This document shows positions 26,804-34,992 of a stretch of DNA of 36,401 nucleotides, in pieces (within the stretch, counting starts at the first letter, position 1; the number at the start of each line of letters is the position of its first letter). This DNA is from CAYMJO01 sp964391305 (lineage in GTDB: Bacteria; Patescibacteriota; CALEFQ01), in the NCBI GenBank assembly GCA_964391305.1, contig CAYMJO010000003.1, positions 1-36,401 on the forward strand, given 5' to 3'. The notes under the pieces are model-generated. The model searched no databases and had not been told where the DNA came from. It was given only the letters and a program-made list of their open reading frames with translations. The position numbers and the translations under genes were made by a program.

Positions 26804-27625
26804 TCATAGCGATTTAACAAGCCGAATCCACTTTGCAAAACTGACTTCTTCCGGCCGAGCCGAAGAATCGATGCCAGAATTAATAAAGGCTTTTTTTAGC
26901 TCAAAAAGGTCAAATTCTTCATCTCTTCCCAGATTCCTAAGCAGTAACTTCCTCTTAAACCGAAAACCCAAACGGATGGCTTCCAAAAATTTTTCAATAC
27001 CCAAATCATTCAAGTCTCTCTTGATTTTAGTTTTAATTTTCAGCACGGAGCAAACGACCTTCGGCCTTGGATAAAAACTTCCGGGATTTATGTCGAACAA
27101 TTTTTGCGGTTCCCCAAAAATCCTCACAGTCAAAGAAAGCACGCTCGACTTTCCCTCTTTCTCAACGATCCGTTCTGCGACCTCTTTTTGCAGGACAACG
27201 ATGATCTCGCTCGGACTTATTTTATTTTTTAGAAAAAAAATTATAACGGCAGTCGCAATATTAAATGGCAGATTGGAAACAACCTTGTACCCATAATTTT
27301 TTAAGGCGAGTCCCGCAATATCCAAATTTAAAACGTCGCGATGGACGATTTTTAATTTCTGATCCCCAAATCTCTCTTTCAAAAATTCTACGAAGCCTCT
27401 GTCAATCTCCACGGCAAATACATTTGACGTACGCCGCAGAACCGCATCGGTTAAAACTCCAAGACCCGGACCAACCTCCACAATAAAATCACCGCGCTTG
27501 ATATTAGAAGCCCTCACAAGTTTTTCTATAACCCTTTCGTCAATTAAAAAATTCTGTCCAAGTCCTCGAATCGGCGCAAGGCTGTGCGATAACAATATGC
27601 TCCTGATTTCAGATTTTTTCAACAT
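26804..27625 (-). CDS. rsmA: 16S rRNA (adenine1518/1519-N6)-dimethyltransferase RsmA (KsgA)
   Basis: RsmA dimethylates two adjacent adenines near the 3' end of 16S rRNA late in 30S assembly, using S-adenosylmethionine. The 273-residue protein begins with the family block GLGQNFLID (21-29). SAM motif I is VEVGPGLG (49-56), the acidic residue binding the ribose is in VFAVEID (69-75), and motif IV is NLPFNI (118-123), with Phe in place of the more usual Tyr, a known variation. The C-terminal helical part includes FYPRPKVVCSVLKIK. The ATG at 27625 is divergent from the prenyltransferase gene with about 120 bp between them. Confidence 0.96.
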   Translation of the reverse strand: MLKKSEIRSILLSHSLAPIRGLGQNFLIDERVIEKLVRASNIKRGDFIVEVGPGLGVLTDAVLRRTSNVFAVEIDRGFVEFLKERFGDQKLKIVHRDVLNLDIAGLALKNYGYKVVSNLPFNIATAVIIFFLKNKISPSEIIVVLQKEVAERIVEKEGKSSVLSLTVRIFGEPQKLFDINPGSFYPRPKVVCSVLKIKTKIKRDLNDLGIEKFLEAIRLGFRFKRKLLLRNLGRDEEFDLFELKKAFINSGIDSSARPEEVSFAKWIRLVKSL

Positions 27626-27745
27626 AAGACAATATATTTAGTCAACAGCCGACGAAAGTCAAAACCAATCCCGCGAGGAAAGTTTTGCTTTGTCTTTTGA
27701 TTTCAATTCGGATATACTGAAAATATATAAATTTCCAAGCAACGT

Positions 27746-29329
27746 ATGACCCGCAAAATCATCGACCAAATAGAAAACCAAAAGAATACTTTTTCGGCTT
27801 TTCTCATTACCCTATTCGTGATAATCCTCCTGCGTACTTTCCTGTGGAGCTTTTTGATTCAGGATTACACCATTCCGGACTATACAACTTTTTTTCTGCT
27901 CACTCCGCTTTTCTATTTCAACACATTGATAAGCATAATGCTGATCACTTACCTGCTCACAAAAACTCCCATCGGAAAGCTGGCCAACATAATGCTTTAC
28001 GCATGGATCTTGATATTGCTTCCGCCACTTTTGGATATTTTCTTTACAAAAAATCAAGTACTACCATTTCTGCTTTTCGGTCCCAACGACTTTTTTTATA
28101 AAATGGGGACATACTTAATAGATATGTCTGGCAAGGGACACACAATCGGAACAAACCTGCAATTGATTTTGATCATTGCCCTATTCACCATATATGTATT
28201 TTTAAAAACAAAAAGCAAGATCAAGGCAATAACGGGAGCAATAATAATCTATATAATAATATTTCTCTACACGTCCATCCCTTCGATACTTGGCATTCTC
28301 GTGCTAGGTACCTCGAAGCCTCTTTCGATGATAAGAGAAGCCGATATTCTTAATTTTTTGATTAACACAAGGGAATCTCTATTGATTTTTTACAAAGATC
28401 CCAGCGTTTATGTCAACATACAGGCATCGCTTTTCACCATTCCAGTTTTAGTCATACAGCTGTTGCTTTTATATCTCACATTTGGAAACAAAAAACTTGC
28501 CAGCACAATCAAATCTATAAGGTTTACAAGATTTATTCCACAGCTTTTCGTCTTCTTCGCCGGAATAATGTTCTCGTACAATCATCTCAATAACAAGGAC
28601 ATCTTCACCTTCCAATTTATACTCTCCATAATCGTTGGCTTTTTGGCTGTGCTTTTCAGCTGGCTCTACGCAACGCATCTCAACGATGTCACAGATATAA
28701 AGATTGACCGATTGTCAAATACCGACAGACCTCTGCCAAGCAGAATATCATCCGTAAAAGAATTCAAGATCCTAGCGTTCGTATTCATCATTCTAACATT
28801 GATGTGCTCTCTGACGCTTGGATACAAAATGTTCGTTCTCTTCATGATCATGATCTGTCTGCCTTATATCTATTCCATGCCGCCGTTTCGCCTCCGCCGA
28901 TGGCCGGTGACATCCAATCTGTTAATCGCTGGACAGGCGACGATCGTCTTCATAGCCGGTTATCTGCTCTTCAACTCAAATAATTCGCTCATCAATCTGC
29001 CCAAAAATTTAATCGCATTAATATTTGTCGTAATCGCACTTATCTCCAGCGTAAAAGACATAAAAGACTTCCGAGGCGATGGACCCAACCGAGTTTACAC
29101 CATACCGACGATATTTGGACTAAGAAAGGGGAAAATAATCATCGGAATACTCTCTTTTACGGCTTTCATACTCTTCCCCATTTTTTTAAAAAACGCCGAT
29201 CTGCTCCTTGTCTCCGCCGCCTTTGGCATCGCAGAGCTTCTGATAATACTCGACCAAAAGCTAAGGGAAAAATGGATATTTGGAATGTGGTTCGTGTATA
29301 TTTTTTTAGTAGCTTTGATCGCGTTTTAA
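27746..29329 (+). CDS. UbiA-family prenyltransferase with an extra N-terminal membrane region
   Basis: UbiA enzymes transfer prenyl chains to acceptors (quinone precursors, heme, sugar phosphates) within the membrane. The C-terminal half has both Asp-rich motifs: NDVTDIKID (313-321) followed by TDRPLPS, and KDIKDFRGD (437-445). It also has several membrane helices, so the catalytic core looks intact. The protein has 527 residues, about 230 more than a standard UbiA. The first 280 or so form seven or so additional helices (FLITLFVIILLRTFLW, LISIMLITYLL and others) without a domain I recognise. The substrate cannot be read from sequence; the isolated position gives no pathway. Start is the ATG at 27746, with no obvious Shine-Dalgarno site. 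Confidence 0.88.
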   Translation: MTRKIIDQIENQKNTFSAFLITLFVIILLRTFLWSFLIQDYTIPDYTTFFLLTPLFYFNTLISIMLITYLLTKTPIGKLANIMLYAWILILLPPLLDIFFTKNQVLPFLLFGPNDFFYKMGTYLIDMSGKGHTIGTNLQLILIIALFTIYVFLKTKSKIKAITGAIIIYIIIFLYTSIPSILGILVLGTSKPLSMIREADILNFLINTRESLLIFYKDPSVYVNIQASLFTIPVLVIQLLLLYLTFGNKKLASTIKSIRFTRFIPQLFVFFAGIMFSYNHLNNKDIFTFQFILSIIVGFLAVLFSWLYATHLNDVTDIKIDRLSNTDRPLPSRISSVKEFKILAFVFIILTLMCSLTLGYKMFVLFMIMICLPYIYSMPPFRLRRWPVTSNLLIAGQATIVFIAGYLLFNSNNSLINLPKNLIALIFVVIALISSVKDIKDFRGDGPNRVYTIPTIFGLRKGKIIIGILSFTAFILFPIFLKNADLLLVSAAFGIAELLIILDQKLREKWIFGMWFVYIFLVALIAF

Positions 29330-29391
29330 TAAGCTCTAAGTACTAAGCTACTTTTAATAAAAAGAAGGCTTGGTGCTTAGTGCTTATTCAA
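29327..29391. terminator. Imperfect inverted repeat between convergent genes, likely bidirectional terminator
   Basis: AATAAGCTCTAAGTACTAAG on the left pairs imperfectly with the complement of CTTGGTGCTTAGTGCTTATT on the right, around a T-rich/A-rich centre (CTTTTAATAAAAAG). It overlaps the ends of both convergent genes, including the helicase stop codon. Confidence 0.6.
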
Positions 29392-31419
29392 AATCTTATC
29401 CAAAATGCCCTCGGGCTTTTTTTCGTTTTTGATCAGCTCATCGCCGTCAAGACGATCTATCCATTCCAAGTTTTCAATTTCGAGAAATTGCGACGGTTGA
29501 CTTAATTGCGTTCTCCCAAAAAGCTTTCTCGAAGATGCGCATAAAAGATAAAGCTCGCTCTTCGCACGAGTCATGCCGACATAGCACAGACGCCGCTCTT
29601 CCTCCATTTGCTCGGGATCGATATAGCTTCTCGCGTGTGGAAATAATCCCTCTTCCATGCCACAAATAAAGACAATGGGAAATTCAAGCCCTTTCGCCGC
29701 GTGCAGAGTCATCAGAGTCATTGCGTCGGTGTTTTCATCGTAATTATCGGTGTCTTGAACCAACGCGACTTCTTCGAGAAATTTTTCAAGCTCTTTCGCC
29801 CCTTTCGAATACTTGGAAGCAACGGATTTCAACTCACACACATTTTCCCATCTCGCTTCTCCCTCAAGAGTTCCATCGAGAAGCATTTTTTTGTATCCGC
29901 TTTTTCTGGCAACAAAATCAACCAACCCCGACACCGTGTTATTTTTCAAAAATTTCCTCGATTCTTCAAGAACATTTTTTAACTCATCCAATTTTTTAAA
30001 AGATTTTTTAAACCTTGAGAAAGATGACACTGGACTTTGGACATTCTTTTGATATTTGGATCTTAATTTTTCAATTCCTCCAATAATCGACTTTTCCTCT
30101 CGCAAGAATCTCTCAACGGCATCCAACGTTTTTTCCCCACCGCTCGCAATTCTTCGAAAACTCATAAAATCTCTATCCGAAGCAACCACGCGCAGATAGG
30201 CAAGCATGTCCTTTATCTCCTTCCTTTCGTAAAATCGCAAGGCACCAACAATCCGATATGGAATGCCTTCGGAAAGCAAAGCCTCTTCCAAAACCCTTGA
30301 CTGCGCATTCGTCCGATACAACACCGCCATATCGGAAAACGTAAATTTTTGGCTTTTAACTTTCACTTTTGCCTTTTGACTTCTAACTTTTGCCTTTTCC
30401 AATACAAACATAGCTTCGTCCATCTCATCAATCGCCTCATAAGCCTTCACTTTCTCTCCCTCAACATTATTCGTCCAAAGATTTTTATCTTTCTTGTTTA
30501 TATTCTCTTCAATGACTTTTCGCGCCGCGTTTAATATGTTCTTTGTTGACCTATAATTTTGTTCAAGCTTGAACACTTTTGCATTGGGATAATCTCGCTC
30601 AAATTCCAAGATGTTTCGAATGTCCGCGCCTCTCCACGAATAAATTGCTTGAGCGTCGTCCCCAACTACACAAATATTCCTATGTCCCTTCGCAAGAAGG
30701 TTGACAATAACATACTGCGCGTGATTCGTATCCTGATATTCATCAACCAAAATATGCTGAAATTTCTTCTGATACTTTTTTAAAAATTGAGGATATTTTT
30801 CAAAAATTTGGACAGTCTTCATTAAGAGATCATCAAAATCCAAAGCATTGTTGTCCTCCAAAAGCTTCCTATAGCCAAAATAAATTCTGGAAACTAGCTC
30901 TTGAATATGTCCATCAGCGCTTTCTTCGTATCCCTCGGGACCAATAAGCTCATTCTTGGCGGACGAAATCATTCCAAGCACCGCTCTCGGATTATAGTCT
31001 TTCGTATTGATGCCAAGTTCCCGCATTACCTTCCTGACCGCGCCAAGCTGATCGGTTGTATCATAAATCAGAAAGTTAGAGTCAAATCCAATGACTCCAA
31101 CTTCCTGCCGCAGTATTCTCGCGCAAACAGAATGGAATGTTCCAATCACTGGCATTTTGGAATAAAAATAATTTTTCTTATCTATTTTTAAAATTTTTAT
31201 AACCCTCTCTTTCATCTCATTCGCCGCTTTGTTCGTAAAAGTGACAGCGAGAATATTCCAAGGCTTGACTCCCTTTGAGATCAGATATGCGACTCTATGC
31301 GCCAGAGTTCTCGTCTTTCCCGAACCGGCGCCGGCAATGATCAAAACTGGCCCGGAAATGGCTTTGACAGCCTCGATTTGTTCTTTGTTGAGATTTTTTA
31401 AAATAGAATCCGTATTCAT
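29377..31419 (-). CDS. UvrD/PcrA-type superfamily 1 DNA helicase
   Basis: These 3'-5' helicases act in nucleotide excision and mismatch repair and clear proteins from DNA. The 680-residue protein carries all SF1A motifs: Q-motif LNKEQIEAVKA, Walker A AGAGSGKTRT (29-38), VTFTNKAANEMKER (Ia), VDEYQDTNHAQ (II), YSWRGADI (III), LEQNYRST (IV), TLHAAKGLEFPIVF (V) and YVGMTRA (VI). It is slightly shorter than PcrA or UvrD and lacks an obvious C-terminal RNAP-binding Tudor-like tail, so the exact subgroup (PcrA, UvrD or Rep) is left open. It is divergent from the first CHAP gene. Confidence 0.95.
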   Translation of the reverse strand: MNTDSILKNLNKEQIEAVKAISGPVLIIAGAGSGKTRTLAHRVAYLISKGVKPWNILAVTFTNKAANEMKERVIKILKIDKKNYFYSKMPVIGTFHSVCARILRQEVGVIGFDSNFLIYDTTDQLGAVRKVMRELGINTKDYNPRAVLGMISSAKNELIGPEGYEESADGHIQELVSRIYFGYRKLLEDNNALDFDDLLMKTVQIFEKYPQFLKKYQKKFQHILVDEYQDTNHAQYVIVNLLAKGHRNICVVGDDAQAIYSWRGADIRNILEFERDYPNAKVFKLEQNYRSTKNILNAARKVIEENINKKDKNLWTNNVEGEKVKAYEAIDEMDEAMFVLEKAKVRSQKAKVKVKSQKFTFSDMAVLYRTNAQSRVLEEALLSEGIPYRIVGALRFYERKEIKDMLAYLRVVASDRDFMSFRRIASGGEKTLDAVERFLREEKSIIGGIEKLRSKYQKNVQSPVSSFSRFKKSFKKLDELKNVLEESRKFLKNNTVSGLVDFVARKSGYKKMLLDGTLEGEARWENVCELKSVASKYSKGAKELEKFLEEVALVQDTDNYDENTDAMTLMTLHAAKGLEFPIVFICGMEEGLFPHARSYIDPEQMEEERRLCYVGMTRAKSELYLLCASSRKLFGRTQLSQPSQFLEIENLEWIDRLDGDELIKNEKKPEGILDKILNKH

Positions 31420-31506
31420 ATTAAAGAATGATAGCTCATGGGACGCTAGAATTCAAGTTGTGGCAATATGACATTTCTATTTCCCGTTGACACAACCACA
31501 TAAAGA

Positions 31507-31535
31507 TTGACAAGCTTTTCAAAATATGCTAACAT
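31507..31535 (+). promoter_or_regulatory. Promoter of the first CHAP gene
   Basis: TTGACA (31507-31512), a 17-nt spacer and TAACAT (31530-31535). A second TTGACA lies 20 bp upstream (31487-31492). The 236-bp space between the helicase and this CHAP gene holds this promoter, a leader hairpin and the AAGGA/ATT start region. Confidence 0.7.
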
Positions 31536-31578
31536 GCCCTGTTACGCCTTAAATAAGCCAAAAAGACGTATTTTAGTA

Positions 31579-31602
31579 GAAATACCGCAAAAACGGTATT
31601 TC
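31579..31602 (+). promoter_or_regulatory. Leader hairpin of the first CHAP gene
   Basis: A perfect 9-bp stem GAAATACCG/CGGTATTTC with a CAAAAA loop lies between the promoter and the coding region. The second CHAP gene has a hairpin of the same stem and loop size at the equivalent position, with the shared core CGCAAAAA. Confidence 0.6.
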
Positions 31603-31655
31603 CAGTATAAATGTAATAAAAGGTCTTTAAATAGCTTAAACAAGGAAAAAACTAT

Positions 31656-32435
31656 ATTCGAAAACAGATAACACCTCTTTTTAGAGGAGTTAAAAGGTTT
31701 CGAAAAACCCTTAAAAAAGCAAAATGTTTCTTGGTCAAATTGGCCAAAAACGCACCGAAAGACATTGCAACCGCTATACTTGCGGCCGCAGTCATAACTG
31801 CGTTCATAACTGTCAACGATGCTTTAGCTGGTGAAAAAGTCGTAACCAAAATCGAAGACGAGATAACCGTGGTAAGAAAAGCCCAAACTACAAACATCAA
31901 TGACGCTTTTGCCAATACGGTATCTTTGAACAAAAACATCGAGATTGAAAAAAGCGACAAAGTTACAAGTCCTATACAAACGGCTTCGCTTGTCGCCGAA
32001 TACAAAGTTCCGGACAAACCGGAGCCAAAGGAAACAATGCCTGCACAACCTTCTAATAAAAGAAAGATCGCGAGGGCCTACAACGCCGTTCCCCGCGCAA
32101 ACACGCGAGCTGTTCAAAATAATGGTACTAAACCCGCAAACGGCTACTGCACAGCATGGGCATCAGCCAAGACCGGCTGGGTTGACTGGAGAGGCAACGC
32201 CAACGCATGGAGCTCAAATGCCGCCGCAAATGGTCACAAAGTCGGCAAAGAATACCTTGCGGAAGGCGCAATTGCCGTAACAAACGGCGGTCCTTACGGA
32301 CATGTCGCATACGTTGAGAAAATTGAAAACGATCAAGTCACAATCTCCGAGCAAAACTGGAATGGCTATGGAGTCAAAAGCACGAGAACAATGCACAAAG
32401 ATGATCCCAGATTAAAAACTTTTATACAAAAATAA
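31656..32435 (+). CDS. Secreted CHAP-domain cell-wall hydrolase, first copy (candidate ATT start)
   Basis: CHAP domains are Cys/His amidases or endopeptidases that cut peptidoglycan. The C-terminal 110 residues have the catalytic Cys in NGYCTAWASAKTGW, the His in YGHVAYVEKI and the conserved ISEQNWNGYG. A signal-type membrane segment (IATAILAAAVITAFITV) and a linker precede it. A TTG at 31731 is the first standard start. The 25 codons before it match the second CHAP gene residue for residue in many places (YIRK, RG, RFRK, KK) without indels, so they are almost certainly translated. No ATG, GTG or TTG exists between the upstream stop and 31731. ATT at 31656, 9 nt after AAGGA (31642-31646), is the best candidate start (259 residues). 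Confidence 0.85.
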   Translation: MRKQITPLFRGVKRFRKTLKKAKCFLVKLAKNAPKDIATAILAAAVITAFITVNDALAGEKVVTKIEDEITVVRKAQTTNINDAFANTVSLNKNIEIEKSDKVTSPIQTASLVAEYKVPDKPEPKETMPAQPSNKRKIARAYNAVPRANTRAVQNNGTKPANGYCTAWASAKTGWVDWRGNANAWSSNAAANGHKVGKEYLAEGAIAVTNGGPYGHVAYVEKIENDQVTISEQNWNGYGVKSTRTMHKDDPRLKTFIQK

Positions 32436-32444
32436 CGCAAAGTC

Positions 32445-32458
32445 NNNNNNNNNNNNNN
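32445..32458. other. Assembly gap (14 N) next to a run of 11 G
   Basis: The gap begins ten bases after the first CHAP gene and is followed by G11 and CTTTTG. This is what a collapsed GC-rich terminator hairpin would leave. Confidence 0.9.
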
Positions 32459-32506
32459 GGGGGGGGGGGCTTTTGTTTTCATTCGGAGAGCAGGCAGACA
32501 TTTATA

Positions 32507-32535
32507 TTGACACTAATTCTCTACCATGATAATAT
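32507..32535 (+). promoter_or_regulatory. Promoter of the second CHAP gene
   Basis: A perfect TTGACA (32507-32512), a 17-nt spacer and TAATAT (32530-32535, five of six) form a strong sigma70-type promoter. Confidence 0.75.
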
Positions 32536-32548
32536 CCCGCAATACACA

Positions 32549-32572
32549 AAAACACGCAAAAAGGCGTGTTTT
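32549..32572 (+). promoter_or_regulatory. Leader hairpin of the second CHAP gene
   Basis: AAAACACGC/GCGTGTTTT, a perfect 9-bp stem with a 6-nt AAAAAG loop, runs into further T residues and could act as an attenuator. It matches the position and size of the hairpin in the first CHAP leader. Confidence 0.6.
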
Positions 32573-32621
32573 TTGAATAGAATAAAAGGTCTATATCAGC
32601 TTAAACAAGGAAAAAACCTAT

Positions 32622-33368
32622 ATTCGAAAACTTGTAAACCCCTATTTAAGAGGTATTAGAAGATTTCGAAAAATCATTAAAAAAGTTGTGGAGTTTTTAA
32701 AAAAGTTCTTTAAAAATTCTCCAAAAGACATTATAACCGTCCTGATACTTTCTGCGGCAATCGCATTTACAAACTACGCGAAAGCAGACGCCAAAGAAAA
32801 AGAGCTGACTGTATTTGCCACGCAATCGCGCTCGCTTAAAATGCCTGAAGCTTTCATAAGTTCATTATCAAAGAACAATAGAGAAAATATTAAAATAGAA
32901 TATAATCAAAAAAACGAAAGCGTGATTGAGATCGCAGCTTTGTCATCTCAAAACAAAACAAATTTTTTAAAAAAAGAAGAAAACAAATCCTATGAAAACG
33001 CGAGAAAGCTCGCGCGAAAGGCTTATATGACTAATGCAACAGCCAGACAAGGCCTTCGAAAAAAGCCCGCAAACGGCTATTGTACCGCTTGGGTTATCTC
33101 AAAAACGGGATGGTTTGACATGCATGGCAATGCGAACAGATGGCCGGCAAACGCCGCGGCAATTGGATATAAAGTAGGAAAGCAGTATCTCGCGGAAGGC
33201 AACGTAGTTGTAACAAACGCGGGACCATACGGACATGTGGCATATATCGAAATCGTCGAGGAAGACCGCTTCCAGATCTCCGAATACAACTGGACAGGAT
33301 ATGGAAGATTGAGTTTGCGCTGGATCTCAAAAGATGATCCGTCTATTGTGACTTTTATAACAAAATAA
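32622..33368 (+). CDS. Secreted CHAP-domain cell-wall hydrolase, second copy (candidate ATT start)
   Basis: Paralog of the preceding gene. The CHAP domain shows NGYCTAWVISKTGW (catalytic Cys), YGHVAYIEIV (His) and ISEYNWTGYG. The membrane/signal segment is IITVLILSAAIAFTNYAKA. A GTG at 32688 is the first classical start, but the preceding 22 codons (from YIRKLVNPYLRGIRRFRK) are conserved with the first copy, with silent codon changes, so translation must begin further upstream. ATT at 32622 lies 10 nt after AAGGA (32607-32611). No ATG, GTG or TTG occurs between the in-frame TAA at 32583 and 32688. Its own promoter, leader hairpin and terminator-like hairpin indicate a monocistronic gene. Confidence 0.85.
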   Translation: MRKLVNPYLRGIRRFRKIIKKVVEFLKKFFKNSPKDIITVLILSAAIAFTNYAKADAKEKELTVFATQSRSLKMPEAFISSLSKNNRENIKIEYNQKNESVIEIAALSSQNKTNFLKKEENKSYENARKLARKAYMTNATARQGLRKKPANGYCTAWVISKTGWFDMHGNANRWPANAAAIGYKVGKQYLAEGNVVVTNAGPYGHVAYIEIVEEDRFQISEYNWTGYGRLSLRWISKDDPSIVTFITK

Positions 33369-33389
33369 CGTTTTCTGGACGCTATTTTG
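33361..33389 (+). terminator. Hairpin at the end of the second CHAP gene
   Basis: CAAAATAACGT pairs with ACGCTATTTTG (11 bp, one mismatch, 7-nt loop) and overlaps the stop codon. The downstream T-tract is short, so termination strength is uncertain. A DnaA-box complement TGTGGATAA (33388-33396) starts at its right edge. Confidence 0.45.
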
Positions 33390-33473
33390 TGGATAACCTT
33401 CCTCATTCACGAGACCATTTTACTCCCAAAACACCGATCTTTCATTATAAAAAAGACTATAAAGCGCATTCTC

Positions 33474-33501
33474 TTGACACGTCTCGCATCCCTGCTAAAC
33501 T
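33474..33501 (+). promoter_or_regulatory. Promoter of the LysM-CHAP gene
   Basis: TTGACA (33474-33479), a 16-nt spacer and TAAACT (33496-33501). Downstream comes AATAAAAGGTC, the same leader word found upstream of the first two CHAP genes. The promoter position argues against the GTG at 33389 as the start of the gene. Confidence 0.65.
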
Positions 33502-33556
33502 GCCTAATTACAATGCAATAAAAGGTCAACTTTTCTCATTAATTCCACAAAAATAT

Positions 33557-34804
33557 ATTCGAAAGCTTAGGCTTTCAAAAAACATAACAAAGCCCTTAAA
33601 CATCGGGGAAAAGGAGAAAAAGGACAACACAAAACCCAACCTTGATGTTCAAGGCTTTTTTGCTACATGGAAAAAGAAGCCGCTTATGCCGATACTGATT
33701 TGCGCTTTTGCCGCAATCGCAGTTCTCTATAATATAAACGCAAAAGCGACAAATCTATTACAAGCGGATGAATCAAGCGTTGTGTTTAATTATTTGGTTG
33801 GTTTGAATTTTAAGAATGAAACCGTGAAAGCAAAAGATCCAAGGGCGCTTGTCAACAAAAGATCTGAAGACCTCGCGAGTGTCTCGGTTGCAATGGCCGA
33901 TAATGCGGCACTTAACTCGGAGACAGTCATCGCATCCACAATAGTTTCTGACAACGCGCTCACAGAAGCCGCGGCGATCCCAAAAGAAGTCGCGGAAGTG
34001 GACAACGCATACAAAGGCCGCGGGGAACTGGTTGTGCACTCGGTAAAAGAAGGTGAAACGCTCTCAAGCATCGCGAGGCTTTACGGATTGAGCGCGGAAA
34101 CCTTGCTCGCCGAAGCGCGATGGCCGGAAAATGATATCATAACGCCGGGCACGAAGATAAACATTCCTCCGGCAGATGCGCCGATCATCACAGTGCCAAA
34201 GGGAAAAACTTTGAGCGAAATCGCAAAAAACTATTACGCCCAAGATAACTTGGAAGAAATAATCGCGAGAAACGGGCTTCCCGAAGACGGCACCCTGAAA
34301 GAAGGACAAACCATCATTGTCTATGGCGGCGACCTCCCAGAAAAACCAAAACCGAAGCCCGAACCAGCTCCGACAAGAATAACAAAAACAAAGCGCGCAC
34401 GCCAAACACGCCGAATCGCGATAGCGCGCCGCGACTCCTCATCCACAAGAGGCACAGCCTACACCGCAAGCGAAGGCCACGCTATTCCATACGGCTGGTG
34501 CACATACGGAGCCGCGCAAATATGGAAAAACGAATATGGCCAAAGCGTCAACTGGGGCGGAAATGCGGGAACATGGCTAAATGGAGCAAGTTCAGCGGGA
34601 TATAACACAGGGCAAACCCCGCAAGAAGGAGCGCTCTTCGTATCAAACGAGAGCAGTTACGGACACACAGGCGTAGTAAGGAAAGTCAACTCCGATGGAT
34701 CCATTGAAGTTGAAGAAATGAATTACCAAGGCTTTGGAAAATACAATACCAGAAAACTCCAAGTCAACGATCCGCGCCTGAAAGGTTTTGTTTATCCCAA
34801 ATAA
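33557..34804 (+). CDS. Secreted LysM-LysM-CHAP cell-wall hydrolase
   Basis: LysM modules bind peptidoglycan and the CHAP domain cuts it. A basic N-terminal segment (YIRKLRLSKN, then Lys-rich) is followed by one membrane/signal helix (LMPILICAFAAIAVLYNI). LysM1 is HSVKEGETLSSIARLYGLSA (about 34030-34170), LysM2 is VPKGKTLSEIAKNYYAQ (about 34180-34325). A Pro/Lys/Arg linker leads to the CHAP domain with WCTYGAAQIW (Cys) and YGHTGVVRKV (His). The start is unclear. A GTG at 33389 would lie before the promoter and inside the previous gene's hairpin. No ATG, GTG or TTG follows until 33686, which is already at the membrane helix. I use ATT at 33557 because TATATTCGAAA is shared with the two CHAP genes. 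Confidence 0.85.
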   Translation: MRKLRLSKNITKPLNIGEKEKKDNTKPNLDVQGFFATWKKKPLMPILICAFAAIAVLYNINAKATNLLQADESSVVFNYLVGLNFKNETVKAKDPRALVNKRSEDLASVSVAMADNAALNSETVIASTIVSDNALTEAAAIPKEVAEVDNAYKGRGELVVHSVKEGETLSSIARLYGLSAETLLAEARWPENDIITPGTKINIPPADAPIITVPKGKTLSEIAKNYYAQDNLEEIIARNGLPEDGTLKEGQTIIVYGGDLPEKPKPKPEPAPTRITKTKRARQTRRIAIARRDSSSTRGTAYTASEGHAIPYGWCTYGAAQIWKNEYGQSVNWGGNAGTWLNGASSAGYNTGQTPQEGALFVSNESSYGHTGVVRKVNSDGSIEVEEMNYQGFGKYNTRKLQVNDPRLKGFVYPK

Positions 34805-34825
34805 TTTTTGAAAAAAAATTATAAA

Positions 34826-34856
34826 AAAACATCCCAAGAATTTGGGTGTTTTTTTA
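34826..34856 (+). terminator. Rho-independent terminator after the LysM-CHAP gene
   Basis: AAACATCCCAA pairs with TTTGGGTGTTT (one bulged T) around a short loop and runs into TTTTTTT, about 20 nt after the stop codon. Stem plus U-tract is a standard intrinsic terminator. Confidence 0.8.
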
Positions 34857-34962
34857 TAGTACACGGCGTACTGAAGCTTGTGGAAAACTTTCCTTATAAA
34901 CAAGACTAAAAGTATCTAAAATAAGACATTTTTGCCCCAGAATACACAGCTTTTCAACATTT

Positions 34963-34992
34963 TTGATGGCTTACCGCAACGTATGGTATAAT
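34963..34992 (+). promoter_or_regulatory. Promoter of the LysM-M23 gene
   Basis: TTGATG (34963-34968), an 18-nt spacer and a perfect TATAAT (34987-34992). The only ATG near the gene's 5' end (34966) lies inside the -35 hexamer. Confidence 0.6.

Noticed and set aside
33389..33556. Coding extension of the LysM-CHAP gene to GTG 33389
   Set aside because: It would start within the preceding gene's hairpin and upstream of a good TTGACA/TAAACT promoter, and the added sequence has no conserved features.
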